The notes under the pieces were generated by a model. It ran no database searches, was not told where the DNA came from, and saw only the letters and a program-made list of their open reading frames with translations. This document shows, one piece after another, positions 45,007 to 53,234 of a DNA stretch of 64,000 nucleotides (positions are counted from its first letter, which is position 1; each line of letters opens with the position of its first letter). The position numbers and the translations under genes were made by a program. Source of the stretch: Ornithinimicrobium murale (GTDB lineage Bacteria > Actinomycetota > Actinomycetes > Actinomycetales > Dermatophilaceae); the NCBI RefSeq assembly GCF_003352835.1, contig NZ_QLVD01000023.1, positions 62,001 through 126,000 on the forward strand. Reading direction: 5' to 3'.

Positions 45007-45783
45007 ATGGACGAGAGCAGCACGGGCAGGACCAGGGACCGGGTGCAGCACGCCCGGGAGTCCGCGATGCAGGATGTTCGGGAGACCGCTGACACCGTCC
45101 GCGAGAGCGCCCGGGAGGCGGTCGCCGCGATCAAGCCCAAGCTGCGCGGCTGGCTGCACCTGGGGACCACACCGCTGGCCCTGGCCGCCGGCATCGTCCT
45201 GGTCGCGCTGGCACCGACCACCCCCGCCCGCATCGCCTCCGCGATCTTTGCGATCACCGCGGTGCTGCTGTTCGGCACCTCGGCGGTCTATCACCGGGGG
45301 AACGGGCACTTCAGCGAGCGCACCAGCCGGGTGCTCAAGCGCCTGGACCACGCCAACATCTTCCTGATCATCGCCGGCACCTACACGCCGTTCGCGGTGC
45401 TCCTGCTGCCGGAGGGCCAGGGCCGGACCCTGCTGTGGCTGGCCTGGGGCGGCGCGATCGTCGGGGTGCTCTTCCGGGTGCTCTGGGTCGGTGCACCCCG
45501 CTGGCTCTACACCCCGGTCTATGTGGCCCTGGGGTGGGTTGCGGTGTTCTATATGCCGGGCTTCCTGCGCAGCGGCGGCGCGGTCGTGGTGGCGCTGATC
45601 GCCGCCGGCGGCCTGCTCTACACCCTGGGCGCCGTGGTCTACGGCACCAAGCGACCGAACCCTTCACCGCGCTGGTTCGGCTTCCACGAGATCTTCCACG
45701 CGTTCACGATCGTGGCCTTCGCCGCGCACTACGTGGCCGTGTCCTTCTCGGTCTACGGCGCGGCGCCTGTCGCCACCGGCTGA
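45007..45783 (+). CDS. trhA: Hemolysin III/TrhA family (PAQR-like) membrane protein
   Basis: 258 aa. A charged helical N-terminus of about 50 residues precedes seven membrane helices (about 52-245). Family motifs are SAVYHRGN (His), LDHANIFLIIAGTYTPF and the C-terminal GFHEIFHAFTIVAFAAHYVAV; the Ser/His/Asp/His set is the proposed metal site. In Bacillus the relative affects membrane lipid balance; the name hemolysin is historical. It is divergent from uppS and has a palindromic operator directly at its start. Confidence 0.88.
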   Translation: MDESSTGRTRDRVQHARESAMQDVRETADTVRESAREAVAAIKPKLRGWLHLGTTPLALAAGIVLVALAPTTPARIASAIFAITAVLLFGTSAVYHRGNGHFSERTSRVLKRLDHANIFLIIAGTYTPFAVLLLPEGQGRTLLWLAWGGAIVGVLFRVLWVGAPRWLYTPVYVALGWVAVFYMPGFLRSGGAVVVALIAAGGLLYTLGAVVYGTKRPNPSPRWFGFHEIFHAFTIVAFAAHYVAVSFSVYGAAPVATG

Positions 45784-45822
45784 CCCTTCAGGCCCCCAGA
45801 GACCGCTGCCCGGCCCGCGAAA

Positions 45823-45924
45823 CCGCGCACACCAACCGGAATCGTCAGCACCCCCTGCGCATCGGTGCAGGTCAGAGCACCGACCCTCTGCGCACCCGGT
45901 CACGATTCCGGTTGGTGTGCGCGG
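45823..45924. repeat. 102-bp structured element with 23-bp perfect inverted repeats
   Basis: Arms 45823-45845 and 45902-45924 are exact inverse complements (CCGCGCACACCAACCGGAATCGT type). The 56-nt interior has its own hairpin (CGGTGC/GCACCG around 45863-45882). It lies 40 bp after trhA and could be a terminator, an RNA or a small mobile repeat. Confidence 0.85.
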
Positions 45925-45952
45925 CGTCGCCCGTGCGCTCCCCGCCCTCGGT

Positions 45953-46026
45953 GCACGCGCGCTCAGCGTGGGGTGTCGTCGCCCAGTCCTCGGCGCACGC
46001 GCGCTCAGCGTGGGGTGTCGTCGCCC
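45953..46026. repeat. 32-bp direct repeat with 42-bp period
   Basis: Copies at 45953-45984 and 45995-46026 are identical (GCACGCGCGCTCAGCGTGGG at their start). The second copy runs into the last codons of the micro-protein gene at 46005, so the first is a downstream duplication of that gene's end. Confidence 0.9.
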
Positions 46027-46247
46027 GCGTCCGGGTCCTGCTCAGCCTCGCCCGCCGACTCGCCGGCCTCGCGGTCGCGCCGCTCCTGGTTGAGCCGCTC
46101 CTCCTCCAAGCGCAGCTCCTCCTGGTGGTTGAGTCGGCGCAGCCGCTTGTTCAGGTCATAGCCCAGCAGGATCAGGGCGCAGGCCAGGAAGAAGACCGCC
46201 AGGAACCCGCCCAGGCCCGCGGTGATCTCGACACCGGTGCCGTTCAC
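46005..46247 (-). CDS. Single-pass membrane micro-protein downstream of mca
   Basis: 80 aa: a short outside segment, one hydrophobic helix (about 11-29, GGFLAVFFLACALILLGYDL), then a charged Arg/Glu-rich helix and an acidic C-terminus (DPDAGDDTPR). Topology is probably N-out/C-in. It overlaps the mca gene by 4 bp (ATGA), so it is made together with Mca. No family assigned. Confidence 0.75.
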   Translation of the reverse strand: MNGTGVEITAGLGGFLAVFFLACALILLGYDLNKRLRRLNHQEELRLEEERLNQERRDREAGESAGEAEQDPDAGDDTPR

Positions 46248-47302
46248 GAAGCCTGCTCACTGTCGCGGTCATGGTGACCCTCGACCTCGGTGATCTCGTC
46301 ATCCAGGTCCTCGGTCTGCCGCGCGTCGTCCACCCCGTCGCCGTCCTCGTCCTGCGGGGGCGGCGGCACGGAGCGGTAGGCGGCCACCACCTCACCGGCG
46401 GCGTCCCGCTCGGGTGCCTGTCGGCATACGGCGTCCAGGTCCAGCTCACGCAGGCCGGCGAACAAGTCGTCCTCGGGCAGGGTCGGCTCCACCAGGGAGA
46501 ACGCCAGCTCCCAGTCCTCGGTGGAGTGGACCCGCTGCTGCAGCTCCATCGGCACCTTGAACCAGAAACCGTCGGGGTCGACCTGGGTGGCGTGCGCCCG
46601 CAGCGCGTTGTCGCGGACCGGGAAGAACTCGGCGCACTCCACGTGGGTCTGGATGTCGCGCTCGGGGCGGCTGCGCAGTCCGCTCATCCAGTCCTCGTAG
46701 GGCGACTCGAGCCCCTCGGCCAACATCGCCTCGTGGATCGCCGTGATCCGCCGGATCGACCAGCCGGAGAAATAGACCTTCTGCGGCTGCCAGGGCTCGC
46801 CCGCATGGGGGTATGCGGAGGGGTCGCCGGCGGCGTGGAAGGCCGCCATCGACACCACGTGGGTCATGATGTGGTCGGGGTGAGGGTAGCCGCCGTTCTC
46901 GTCGTAGGTGGTGATGACGTGGGGCCGGAACTCGCGGATGACCCGCACCAGGGCCTCGGCGGTGACCTCGACGGGCTCGAGGGCGAAGCACCCCTCGGGC
47001 AGCGGCGGGAGCGGGTCACCCTCGGGCAGCCCGGAGTCCACGAACCCCAGCCAGGTGTGGCGCACGCCGAGGATCTGTGCCGCGGCGGCCATCTCGTCAC
47101 GGCGGACCTGCGTGAGGTCCCGCTCGATGTGCGGGTCGCCCTTGAGCCGTTCGTTGAGGACGTCTCCGCGCTCACCACCGGTGCAGGAGACGACCATCAC
47201 CTCGACCCCGTCGGCGACATACTTCGCCGTCGTGGCGGCACCCTTGCTGGACTCGTCGTCCGGGTGTGCGTGGACGGCCATCAGGCGAAGCTCCTGAGAC
47301 AC
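46244..47302 (-). CDS. mca: Mycothiol S-conjugate amidase
   Basis: 352-aa zinc amidase that cleaves mycothiol conjugates in actinobacterial detoxification. The N-terminal LmbE-like motif AVHAHPDDES (His 13, Asp 16) and the second His in HPDHIMTHVV form the metal site. SCTGGERGDVLNERL and YFSGWSIRRITAIHEAMLAEGLESPYEDW are typical for Mca and separate it from MshB. The last 50 residues are a very acidic tail. GTG 47302 is the start. Presence of this gene implies mycothiol production. Confidence 0.93.
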   Translation of the reverse strand: MSQELRLMAVHAHPDDESSKGAATTAKYVADGVEVMVVSCTGGERGDVLNERLKGDPHIERDLTQVRRDEMAAAAQILGVRHTWLGFVDSGLPEGDPLPPLPEGCFALEPVEVTAEALVRVIREFRPHVITTYDENGGYPHPDHIMTHVVSMAAFHAAGDPSAYPHAGEPWQPQKVYFSGWSIRRITAIHEAMLAEGLESPYEDWMSGLRSRPERDIQTHVECAEFFPVRDNALRAHATQVDPDGFWFKVPMELQQRVHSTEDWELAFSLVEPTLPEDDLFAGLRELDLDAVCRQAPERDAAGEVVAAYRSVPPPPQDEDGDGVDDARQTEDLDDEITEVEGHHDRDSEQAS

Positions 47303-47435
47303 CCTTGCGCTCCTCGTGATCTGGTGTGACGGACAATGGTGGCGCGCCCCTGCGCGACACAGTCACCTATCCTCTCACCTCCGGGGCGCAGGACCTCCCC
47401 CAATATCGCGGCACGCACCAGACGGAGCACCACCT

Positions 47436-47813
47436 GTGAGCACGACCACCCGGACCGGACCCAGCCAACGCACCTGGTGGATCGTCGGAACCATCGGGGT
47501 GCTGGTGATGAGCGGGATCGCCGTGTGGTTCGGCATCGCCGCGACCAGCGGCAAGGTGCACTGGGTGAACACCGGCTTCGACGTCATCTCCGACGAGCAG
47601 GTGGACATCCGCTTCGACCTGCGGCGCGACCCCGACCGGGCCGTGCTGTGCGACCTGCATGCCCTCGACGGACACCACGCGCGGGTCGGGACGGGCCAGG
47701 TCACCGTGCCGCCCGCCGCTGAGTCGCCCAGCCGGCACATCGAGCCGCTGCGCACCGTGGCACGCGCGGTGACCGGCTATGTCGACACCTGCTCCTACGT
47801 CGACGGCGAGTGA
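47436..47813 (+). CDS. DUF4307 family membrane protein
   Basis: 125 aa from GTG 47436. One membrane helix (about 15-37, IVGTIGVLVMSGIAVWFGIAA) is followed by an extracytoplasmic domain with VNTGFDVISDEQVDIRFDLRRDPDRAVLCDLHALD and a C-terminal cysteine (DTCSYVDG). This is the usual actinobacterial neighbour of mca, here divergent from it. Function unknown. Confidence 0.82.
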   Translation: MSTTTRTGPSQRTWWIVGTIGVLVMSGIAVWFGIAATSGKVHWVNTGFDVISDEQVDIRFDLRRDPDRAVLCDLHALDGHHARVGTGQVTVPPAAESPSRHIEPLRTVARAVTGYVDTCSYVDGE

Positions 47814-47918
47814 CGCGGCGGGCCACGGCGGGGGCTGACCGCTCGCACACCTGTGACCCGATCGTGACCTTTATATGTGGCCACCAGCCGTTTCCTTGTT
47901 AGACTTGGGGTTCGCGAA

Positions 47919-47974
47919 GGTCCGGGCCGGACGTCACTGGGAAATTCTCCCAGGCAGTTCACATTGCCCGGACC
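47919..47974 (+). promoter_or_regulatory. Structured leader upstream of greA
   Basis: An outer 9-bp stem GGTCCGGGC (47919-47927)/GCCCGGACC (47966-47974) encloses a 6-bp hairpin CTGGGA/TCCCAG (47937-47942/47948-47953). It ends 72 nt before the greA start. It may be a terminator of DUF4307, an attenuator or a small RNA. Confidence 0.6.
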
Positions 47975-48046
47975 TCACTGTTTGATCGTGACAGGGGCCC
48001 GTACTGCGTGACCCAGCCCTGGCGCGTGACCCGAGGAGTGACTGAA

Positions 48047-48547
48047 GTGACCGACACGACCACGAAGCAGACGGCGACCTACCTGACGCCGGAGGCTCAC
48101 GCCCGCCTGCAGGCGGAGCTGGCTCACCTCAAGGGTGAGGGCCGCTCCGAGATCTCTCAGCGCATCGAGGAGGCCCGCGAGGAGGGTGACCTCAAGGAGA
48201 ACGGCGGCTACCACGCGGCCAAGGAGGAGCAGGGCAAGATGGAAGCCCGCATCCGCCAGCTCGAGCAGCTGCTCCAGAACGTCGACATCGGCGAGGCCCC
48301 GGCAGACGACGGCGTCGTCGAGCCCGGCATGATCGTCACCGTCGAGATGTTCGGTGAGGAGGAGAAGTTCCTGCTGGGCAGCCGCGAGATCATCGGCGAC
48401 GACGAGTCGCTGACCGTCTACAGCGAGAAGTCCCCGATGGGCGCCGCGATCCTCGGTCACGAGCCGGGCGACACCGTGACCTTCACCGCGCCCAACGGCA
48501 AGGACATCGACGTCAAGGTCATCTCCGCGACGCCCTACTCCGGCTGA
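48047..48547 (+). CDS. greA: Transcription elongation factor GreA
   Basis: 166 aa from GTG 48047 (GAGGAG 8 nt upstream). The N-terminal coiled-coil that enters the RNA polymerase secondary channel carries the tip acidic pair in ARE EGDLKENGGYHAAKEEQ; the C-terminal FKBP-like domain ends with GDTVTFTAPNGKDIDVKVISA. It stimulates cleavage of backtracked RNA. Length is normal. Confidence 0.95.
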   Translation: MTDTTTKQTATYLTPEAHARLQAELAHLKGEGRSEISQRIEEAREEGDLKENGGYHAAKEEQGKMEARIRQLEQLLQNVDIGEAPADDGVVEPGMIVTVEMFGEEEKFLLGSREIIGDDESLTVYSEKSPMGAAILGHEPGDTVTFTAPNGKDIDVKVISATPYSG

Positions 48548-48562
48548 GCCGGCCCAGGCAGC

Positions 48563-48614
48563 GCCAGCTCAGGCTGGCACGACTCGGCCCGAGCCACGAC
48601 GGACCTCGGCCGAG
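48563..48614. terminator. Two hairpins between convergent greA and ilvA
   Basis: GCCAGC/GCTGGC (48563-48578, loop TCAG) and CTCGGCC/GGCCGAG (48583-48589 with 48608-48614). Confidence 0.55.
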
Positions 48615-48655
48615 CTCCGCACCACCCAGATACCGCCTCGTGCACGCACGCCGAC

Positions 48656-49900
48656 TCAGTCGGCCAGCACGGGGCGGTATCCGTGTTCGGTGAGGCAGTC
48701 CACGACCCGCCTGGAGTGCTCCTGCCCGTCGGTCTCCACCGTGACGCCGATCTGCACCTCGTGCACGTGCAGGGAGGCGGTGGTGCGGCCGTGCTGCACC
48801 TCCAGGACGTTGGCCCGCTCCTGCGCCAGGAGCGCCAGCAGCCCCGAGAGTGACCCGGGACGGTCCGGCACGGTGACGCGGAACTGCAGGTAGCGACCGG
48901 CGATGCCGAGACCGGTGCGGATGATCCGCAGCATCAGGAGGGTGTCGATGTTGCCGCCGGAGAGCACTGCCACGACCGGCTTGTCCGGGTCAAAAACCGG
49001 CTCCCCGCCGGCCGCCGTGGAGCGGTCCATCAGGTGGGCCACTGCTGCGGCCCCGGCCGGCTCGACCACCAGCTTGGCCCGCTCCAGCAGGAAGAGCATG
49101 GCCCGGGCGATCGCGTCCTCCCCCACCGTCTCGACGCCGTCCACGAGATCGCGCACGAGCTCGAACGGGACGTCTCCCGGGCGACCCACGGCGATGCCGT
49201 CAGCCATCGTGGTCATCGAGGCCACCGGCACCGGGTGGCCCGCGGCCAGCGACTCCGGCCAGGCCGCGGCCTCCTCCGCCTGCACGCCGATGACCCGGAC
49301 GTCCGGGCGCACTGCCTTGACCGCTGTGGCGATGCCGGCCAGCAGTCCCCCACCGCCCAGGCAGACCAGGATGGTGCCGACGTCCGGCACCTCCTCGAGG
49401 ATCTCCAGCCCGCAGGTGCCCTGCCCGGCCACGATCGCGGGGTGGTCGAACGGCGGGATGAACACCGCGCCGGTCTCCTGCTCGACCGCGCGCGCCCGCT
49501 CGATGCAGTCGTCGATCGTGGTCCCAACCTGCTCGACCGTCGCGCCATACCCGCGGGTCGCCCGCAGTTTGGGCATCGAGGCGCCGTTGGGCATGAAGAC
49601 CGTCGCCTCGATGCCCAGCAGCTGGGCCGCGAGCGCGACGCCCTGTGCGTGGTTGCCTGCGCTGGCGGCCACGACGCCACGCGACCGCTCCTCCTCGGTG
49701 AGGCTGGCCATGCGGTTGTAGGCTCCCCGGATCTTGAACGACCCGGCGCGCCCCATGTTCTCGCACTTCAGGTGCACGGGGACGCCGGCCAGGGAGCTCA
49801 GGGCCCGGCTGAACTCCATCGGCGTGGGGTCCATGACGCCGGCCAGGAGATCGCGGGCGGCGTCGATGTCGGCGGGTGTCACACGTGGCGTCGCTGTCAC
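48656..49900 (-). CDS. ilvA: Threonine ammonia-lyase with C-terminal ACT domain
   Basis: 414 aa from GTG 49900. Deaminates threonine to 2-oxobutanoate, entry to isoleucine. The PLP lysine lies in GRAGSFKIRGAYN (about residue 56), the glycine loop is LVCLGGGGLLAGIA, and the regulatory end (about 335-414) is a single ACT-like domain (QFRVTVPDRPGSLSGLLALLAQERANVLEVQH). The single short ACT is like the catabolic/short forms found in many actinobacteria, so isoleucine control may differ from E. coli IlvA. Confidence 0.9.
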   Translation of the reverse strand: MTATPRVTPADIDAARDLLAGVMDPTPMEFSRALSSLAGVPVHLKCENMGRAGSFKIRGAYNRMASLTEEERSRGVVAASAGNHAQGVALAAQLLGIEATVFMPNGASMPKLRATRGYGATVEQVGTTIDDCIERARAVEQETGAVFIPPFDHPAIVAGQGTCGLEILEEVPDVGTILVCLGGGGLLAGIATAVKAVRPDVRVIGVQAEEAAAWPESLAAGHPVPVASMTTMADGIAVGRPGDVPFELVRDLVDGVETVGEDAIARAMLFLLERAKLVVEPAGAAAVAHLMDRSTAAGGEPVFDPDKPVVAVLSGGNIDTLLMLRIIRTGLGIAGRYLQFRVTVPDRPGSLSGLLALLAQERANVLEVQHGRTTASLHVHEVQIGVTVETDGQEHSRRVVDCLTEHGYRPVLAD

Positions 49901-49933
49901 GAGCCTCACCCTAGTGCGAGGCTCGACACGCAC

Positions 49934-49972
49934 TGCGCGCGGTGTGACGTCGTCAACGTCACACCGCGCGCA
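49934..49972. terminator. 17-bp perfect inverted repeat between aceB and ilvA
   Basis: Arms 49934-49950 and 49956-49972 with loop CGTCA. It is 36 nt past the aceB stop and 34 nt before the ilvA start on the same strand; it probably ends aceB, but its place next to the ilvA start also allows an operator role. Confidence 0.65.
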
Positions 49973-50007
49973 TCAGGTCGCCGGACGGGGCGGGCGTGGA
50001 CCTCGGG

Positions 50008-51708
50008 TCAGGCAGCGTCCTCCGCGGCGGCGCCGGGGACCCGCTCGGACATGCGCAGGTCCTCCTTGCCCAGGGGACCTGTCATCGGCTTGTCGATGAG
50101 GTAGCGGACATAGGCGTAGTTGGTGAAGAACCCGGGCAGGTACTCCCCCAGCGCGACATACTCCAGCACCTCCCGCGCGTGGGCCAGCGGCTCGAAGGCC
50201 TCCTGCCCGAGCTCGGAGACCAGACGTCCGGTCTCCTCCTCGATCAGGTCACCGACCATCTGGCGGGTGATCTGACGCCCGTCGTCCAGGGTGGTGCGGT
50301 TGCGGATCCACTGCCAGAGCTGGGCCCGGGAGATCTCGACCGTCGCCGCGTCCTCCATCAGGTTGTCGATCGCCACCGCACCGGTGCCTCCGGTCCAGGC
50401 GGCCAGATAACGCAGCGGCACCGTGATGTTGGTGCGCAGCCCACTCTCGGTGACGATCGCCTCGGTGCCGATGGTGAGCAGGTCGCCCGCGGTGACCTCG
50501 ACATCGTCGCGCCGGTGGTCCCGCTGGTCCGGTCGCAGCCCGAGCGCCTCGTCGAAGACGTCGGTGCAGGTCGGCACCAGAGCGGGGTGGGCGACCCACG
50601 AGCCGTCGAATCCGTCGGCGGCCTCGCGCTCCTTGTCCGCCCGGATCTTCTCCAGCGCCGCCGCGGTGGCCGCCTCGTCGGTGCGGTCCGGCACGAAGGC
50701 GGCCATCCCGCCGATCGCGTGGGCTCCCCGCTTGTGGCAGGTCCGCACCAGCAGCTCGGTGTAGGCCCGCATGAACGGGCTGGTCATGGTGACCGCCGAC
50801 CGGTCCGGGAGCACGAAGTCCGGGCCCCGGGTCGCGAAGGTGCGGATGTAGCTGAAGATGTAGTCCCAGCGCCCCGCGTTCAGACCCGAGGAGTGGTCAC
50901 GCAGCTCATAGAGGATCTCCTCCATCTCGAAGGCGGCCGACACCGTCTCGATGAGGACGGTGGCCCGGATGGTGCCCTGCGGGATGCCCAACAGCTCCTG
51001 GGCCATCACGAAGACGTCGTTCCAGAGGCGCGCCTCCAGGTGCGACTCCAGCTTGGGCAGGTAGAAGTACGGGCCGGCGCCGCGGGCCAGGAGCTCCCGG
51101 GCGTTGTGGAAGAAGTACAGCCCGAAGTCGACCAGGGAGGCCGGCAGCGGCCGGCCGTCGACCGAGAGGTGCTTCTCGCACAGGTGCCAGCCACGCGGCC
51201 GCAGGACGATGGTCGGGGTCTGCCCCTCCACGGCATACCGTTTGCCGTTGTCGTCCGTGAAGTCGAGCTGACCACGGATGGCGTCGTGGAGGTTGAGCTG
51301 GCCGTCGATCACGTTGAACCAGGTGGGGGCGGTCGCGTCCTCCAGGTCGGCCATCCACACGCGAGCACCGGAGTTCAGGGCATTGATGGTCAGCTTGCGG
51401 GTGGCCGGACCGGTCATCTCACAACGCCGGTCGCTCAGCCCCGGCGCGGGCTCGGCCACCCGCCAGGAGTTGTGCTCGCGCACCGCGCGGGTCTCCGGGA
51501 GGAAGTCGAGGCCGGCGCGGCCGGCCGCGATCTGGTGGGACCGCTCCCGGCGCGCCTGGAGCAGCTCGGCGCGACGGCCGGCGAACGCGCCGTCCAGCTG
51601 GCGCACGAAGGCCAGCGCCTCAGGGGTGAGGATCTCGGCGAAGCGGGCATGCTCGGTGCCACGGACCTGAACGGCGCCGTTGGTGCCGCGGGGTGGGGTG
51701 GTGCTCAT
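50008..51708 (-). CDS. aceB: Malate synthase A
   Basis: 566-aa glyoxylate-shunt enzyme joining glyoxylate and acetyl-CoA. The start is ATG 51708 (MSTTPPRGTNG) after GGAGAC. Visible features are the substrate region VWMADLEDATAPTWFNVIDGQLNL, FLVLPRGWHL-type segment IVLRPRGWHL, metal-binding IETVSAAFEMEEILYELRDHSSGLNAGRWDY and the C-terminal catalytic region. The sequence is the AceB (A) rather than the GlcB (G) form. The open frame continues upstream across aceA, but that part is antisense-frame noise. It follows aceA by 53 bp. Confidence 0.95.
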   Translation of the reverse strand: MSTTPPRGTNGAVQVRGTEHARFAEILTPEALAFVRQLDGAFAGRRAELLQARRERSHQIAAGRAGLDFLPETRAVREHNSWRVAEPAPGLSDRRCEMTGPATRKLTINALNSGARVWMADLEDATAPTWFNVIDGQLNLHDAIRGQLDFTDDNGKRYAVEGQTPTIVLRPRGWHLCEKHLSVDGRPLPASLVDFGLYFFHNARELLARGAGPYFYLPKLESHLEARLWNDVFVMAQELLGIPQGTIRATVLIETVSAAFEMEEILYELRDHSSGLNAGRWDYIFSYIRTFATRGPDFVLPDRSAVTMTSPFMRAYTELLVRTCHKRGAHAIGGMAAFVPDRTDEAATAAALEKIRADKEREAADGFDGSWVAHPALVPTCTDVFDEALGLRPDQRDHRRDDVEVTAGDLLTIGTEAIVTESGLRTNITVPLRYLAAWTGGTGAVAIDNLMEDAATVEISRAQLWQWIRNRTTLDDGRQITRQMVGDLIEEETGRLVSELGQEAFEPLAHAREVLEYVALGEYLPGFFTNYAYVRYLIDKPMTGPLGKEDLRMSERVPGAAAEDAA

Positions 51709-51761
51709 CGTGGGTCTCCTTCGTGTATGCGGTGTGGCCGGGTGGGGATGGCCGCGGCGGT

Positions 51762-53081
51762 CTAGTGGAACTGCTCTTCCTCGGTGGACCCGGTCAGCGC
51801 GAGGGTGCCGCTGGCGGGGTTGATGGCGGTGGAGACCTTGTCGAAGTAGCCGGTGCCGACCTCGGCCTGGTGCTTCACCGCGGTGTAGCCGCGCTCGGCG
51901 TCGGCGAACTCGGCCTCCTGCAGCTCGACGTAGGCGCTCATGCCGGTGCGGGCATAGCCGTGGGCCAGGCTGAACATCGAGTGGTTCAGGGCGTGGAAGC
52001 CGGCCAGGGTGATGAACTGGAACCGGTAGCCCAGCGCACCCAGCTCGTCCTGGAAGGCGGCGATCTCGCTGTCGGACAGCGCCGACTTCCAGTTGAACGA
52101 CGGCGAGCAGTTGTAGGCGAGCATCTTGCCCGGGAACTCCTTGTGCAGCTCGGCCGCGAACTCGCGGGCCAGGCCCAGGTCGGGGGTGCCGGTCTCGACC
52201 CAGATCAGGTCGGAGTGGGGGGCGTAGGCCTTGGCGCGGGCCAGCACGGGCTCGATGCCGTTGCGGACCCGGTAGAAGCCCTCGCTGGTGCGCTCGCCGG
52301 TGATGAACTCCTGGTCGATCGGGTCCACGTCGCTGGTCAGCAGGTCCGCGGCCAGGGCGTCGGTGCGGGCGATGACCAGCGTGGAGACGCCGAGGGTGTC
52401 GGCCGCGAGGCGGGCCGCGTTGAGGGTGCGGACGTGCTGCGCGGTCGGGACGAGCACCTTGCCACCGAGGTGACCGCACTTCTTCTCCGAGGCCAACTGG
52501 TCCTCCCAGTGCACCCCGGCGGCACCGGCTACGATCATCTGCTTCATCAGCTCGAAGGCGTTCAGCGGGCCACCGAAGCCGGCCTCGGCGTCCGCGACGA
52601 TCGGCACGAGGTAGTCGGTCTCGTTGGTGTCGTTGGACCAGTCGATCTGGTCGGCACGCAGCAGCGCGTTGTTGATCCGGCGGACCACGGCCGGCACGGA
52701 GTTGGCCGGGTAGAGGCTCTGGTCGGGGTAGGTCTGCCCCGAGAGGTTGGCATCCGCAGCGACCTGCCAGCCGGAGAGGTAGATCGCCTCCAGCCCCGCA
52801 CGGACCTGCTGCACGGCCTGGTTGCCGGTCAGCGCCCCCAGGGCGCGGGTGAAGGTCTTGGACTGCAGCTGCTCCCAGAGCTTCTCGGCACCGCGACGGG
52901 CGAGGGTGTTCTCCTCCACGACGCTGCCGCGCAACCGCACCACGTCCTCGGCCGAGTAGGTGCGCTCGATGCCGGACCAGCGCGGGTTGGCGGCCCACTC
53001 GGTGCGCAGCGCCTCGGCGGCCGACGTGATCGTCGTGGAGGCGTCGGTGGTGGCGTCCGGGGTGTTCAGCGTGACAGTCAT
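51762..53081 (-). CDS. aceA: Isocitrate lyase
   Basis: 439-aa enzyme splitting isocitrate to succinate and glyoxylate. The catalytic cysteine is in [14 protein letters not shown] (Cys 202); the metal-site [11 protein letters not shown] and WVETGTPDL segments are present. It is the first gene of aceA-aceB and is divergent from ramB, and three candidate binding sites lie between them. Expected to be induced on acetate or fatty acids. Confidence 0.96.
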   Translation of the reverse strand: MTVTLNTPDATTDASTTITSAAEALRTEWAANPRWSGIERTYSAEDVVRLRGSVVEENTLARRGAEKLWEQLQSKTFTRALGALTGNQAVQQVRAGLEAIYLSGWQVAADANLSGQTYPDQSLYPANSVPAVVRRINNALLRADQIDWSNDTNETDYLVPIVADAEAGFGGPLNAFELMKQMIVAGAAGVHWEDQLASEKKCGHLGGKVLVPTAQHVRTLNAARLAADTLGVSTLVIARTDALAADLLTSDVDPIDQEFITGERTSEGFYRVRNGIEPVLARAKAYAPHSDLIWVETGTPDLGLAREFAAELHKEFPGKMLAYNCSPSFNWKSALSDSEIAAFQDELGALGYRFQFITLAGFHALNHSMFSLAHGYARTGMSAYVELQEAEFADAERGYTAVKHQAEVGTGYFDKVSTAINPASGTLALTGSTEEEQFH

Positions 53082-53150
53082 GAGACGTCCCTTCGGGTCG
53101 GTGGGCGCTCGCTGTGGTGTCCCTCAGCACGATGCGCCGATCTGGTGCGA

Positions 53151-53168
53151 TGACCCATCATTGGGTCA
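53151..53168. promoter_or_regulatory. Palindromic operator candidate in the aceA promoter
   Basis: TGACCCA-TCAT-TGGGTCA, perfect 7-bp arms, 70 nt upstream of the aceA start. Confidence 0.55.
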
Positions 53169-53215
53169 ACTTCCACCCGGTTTGCGACGAATAGTCCAGT
53201 CAATTTTCGAGATTC

Positions 53216-53234
53216 TTGCGCTACTGTGGCGCAA
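53216..53234. promoter_or_regulatory. TTGCGC-N7-GCGCAA inverted repeat at the ramB start
   Basis: The repeat ends on the first base of the ramB ATG. A further TTTGCG half-site is at 53181-53186. RamB of Corynebacterium binds TTTGCAAA-like boxes, so these TTGCG sites are candidates for autoregulation and aceA control. Confidence 0.5.

Noticed and set aside
51709-53130. Upstream extension of the aceB frame (1040 codons in total)
   Set aside because: The extra part is antisense-free but out of frame with aceA on the same strand, which is certain; malate synthase has a well-placed SD and ATG at 51708.
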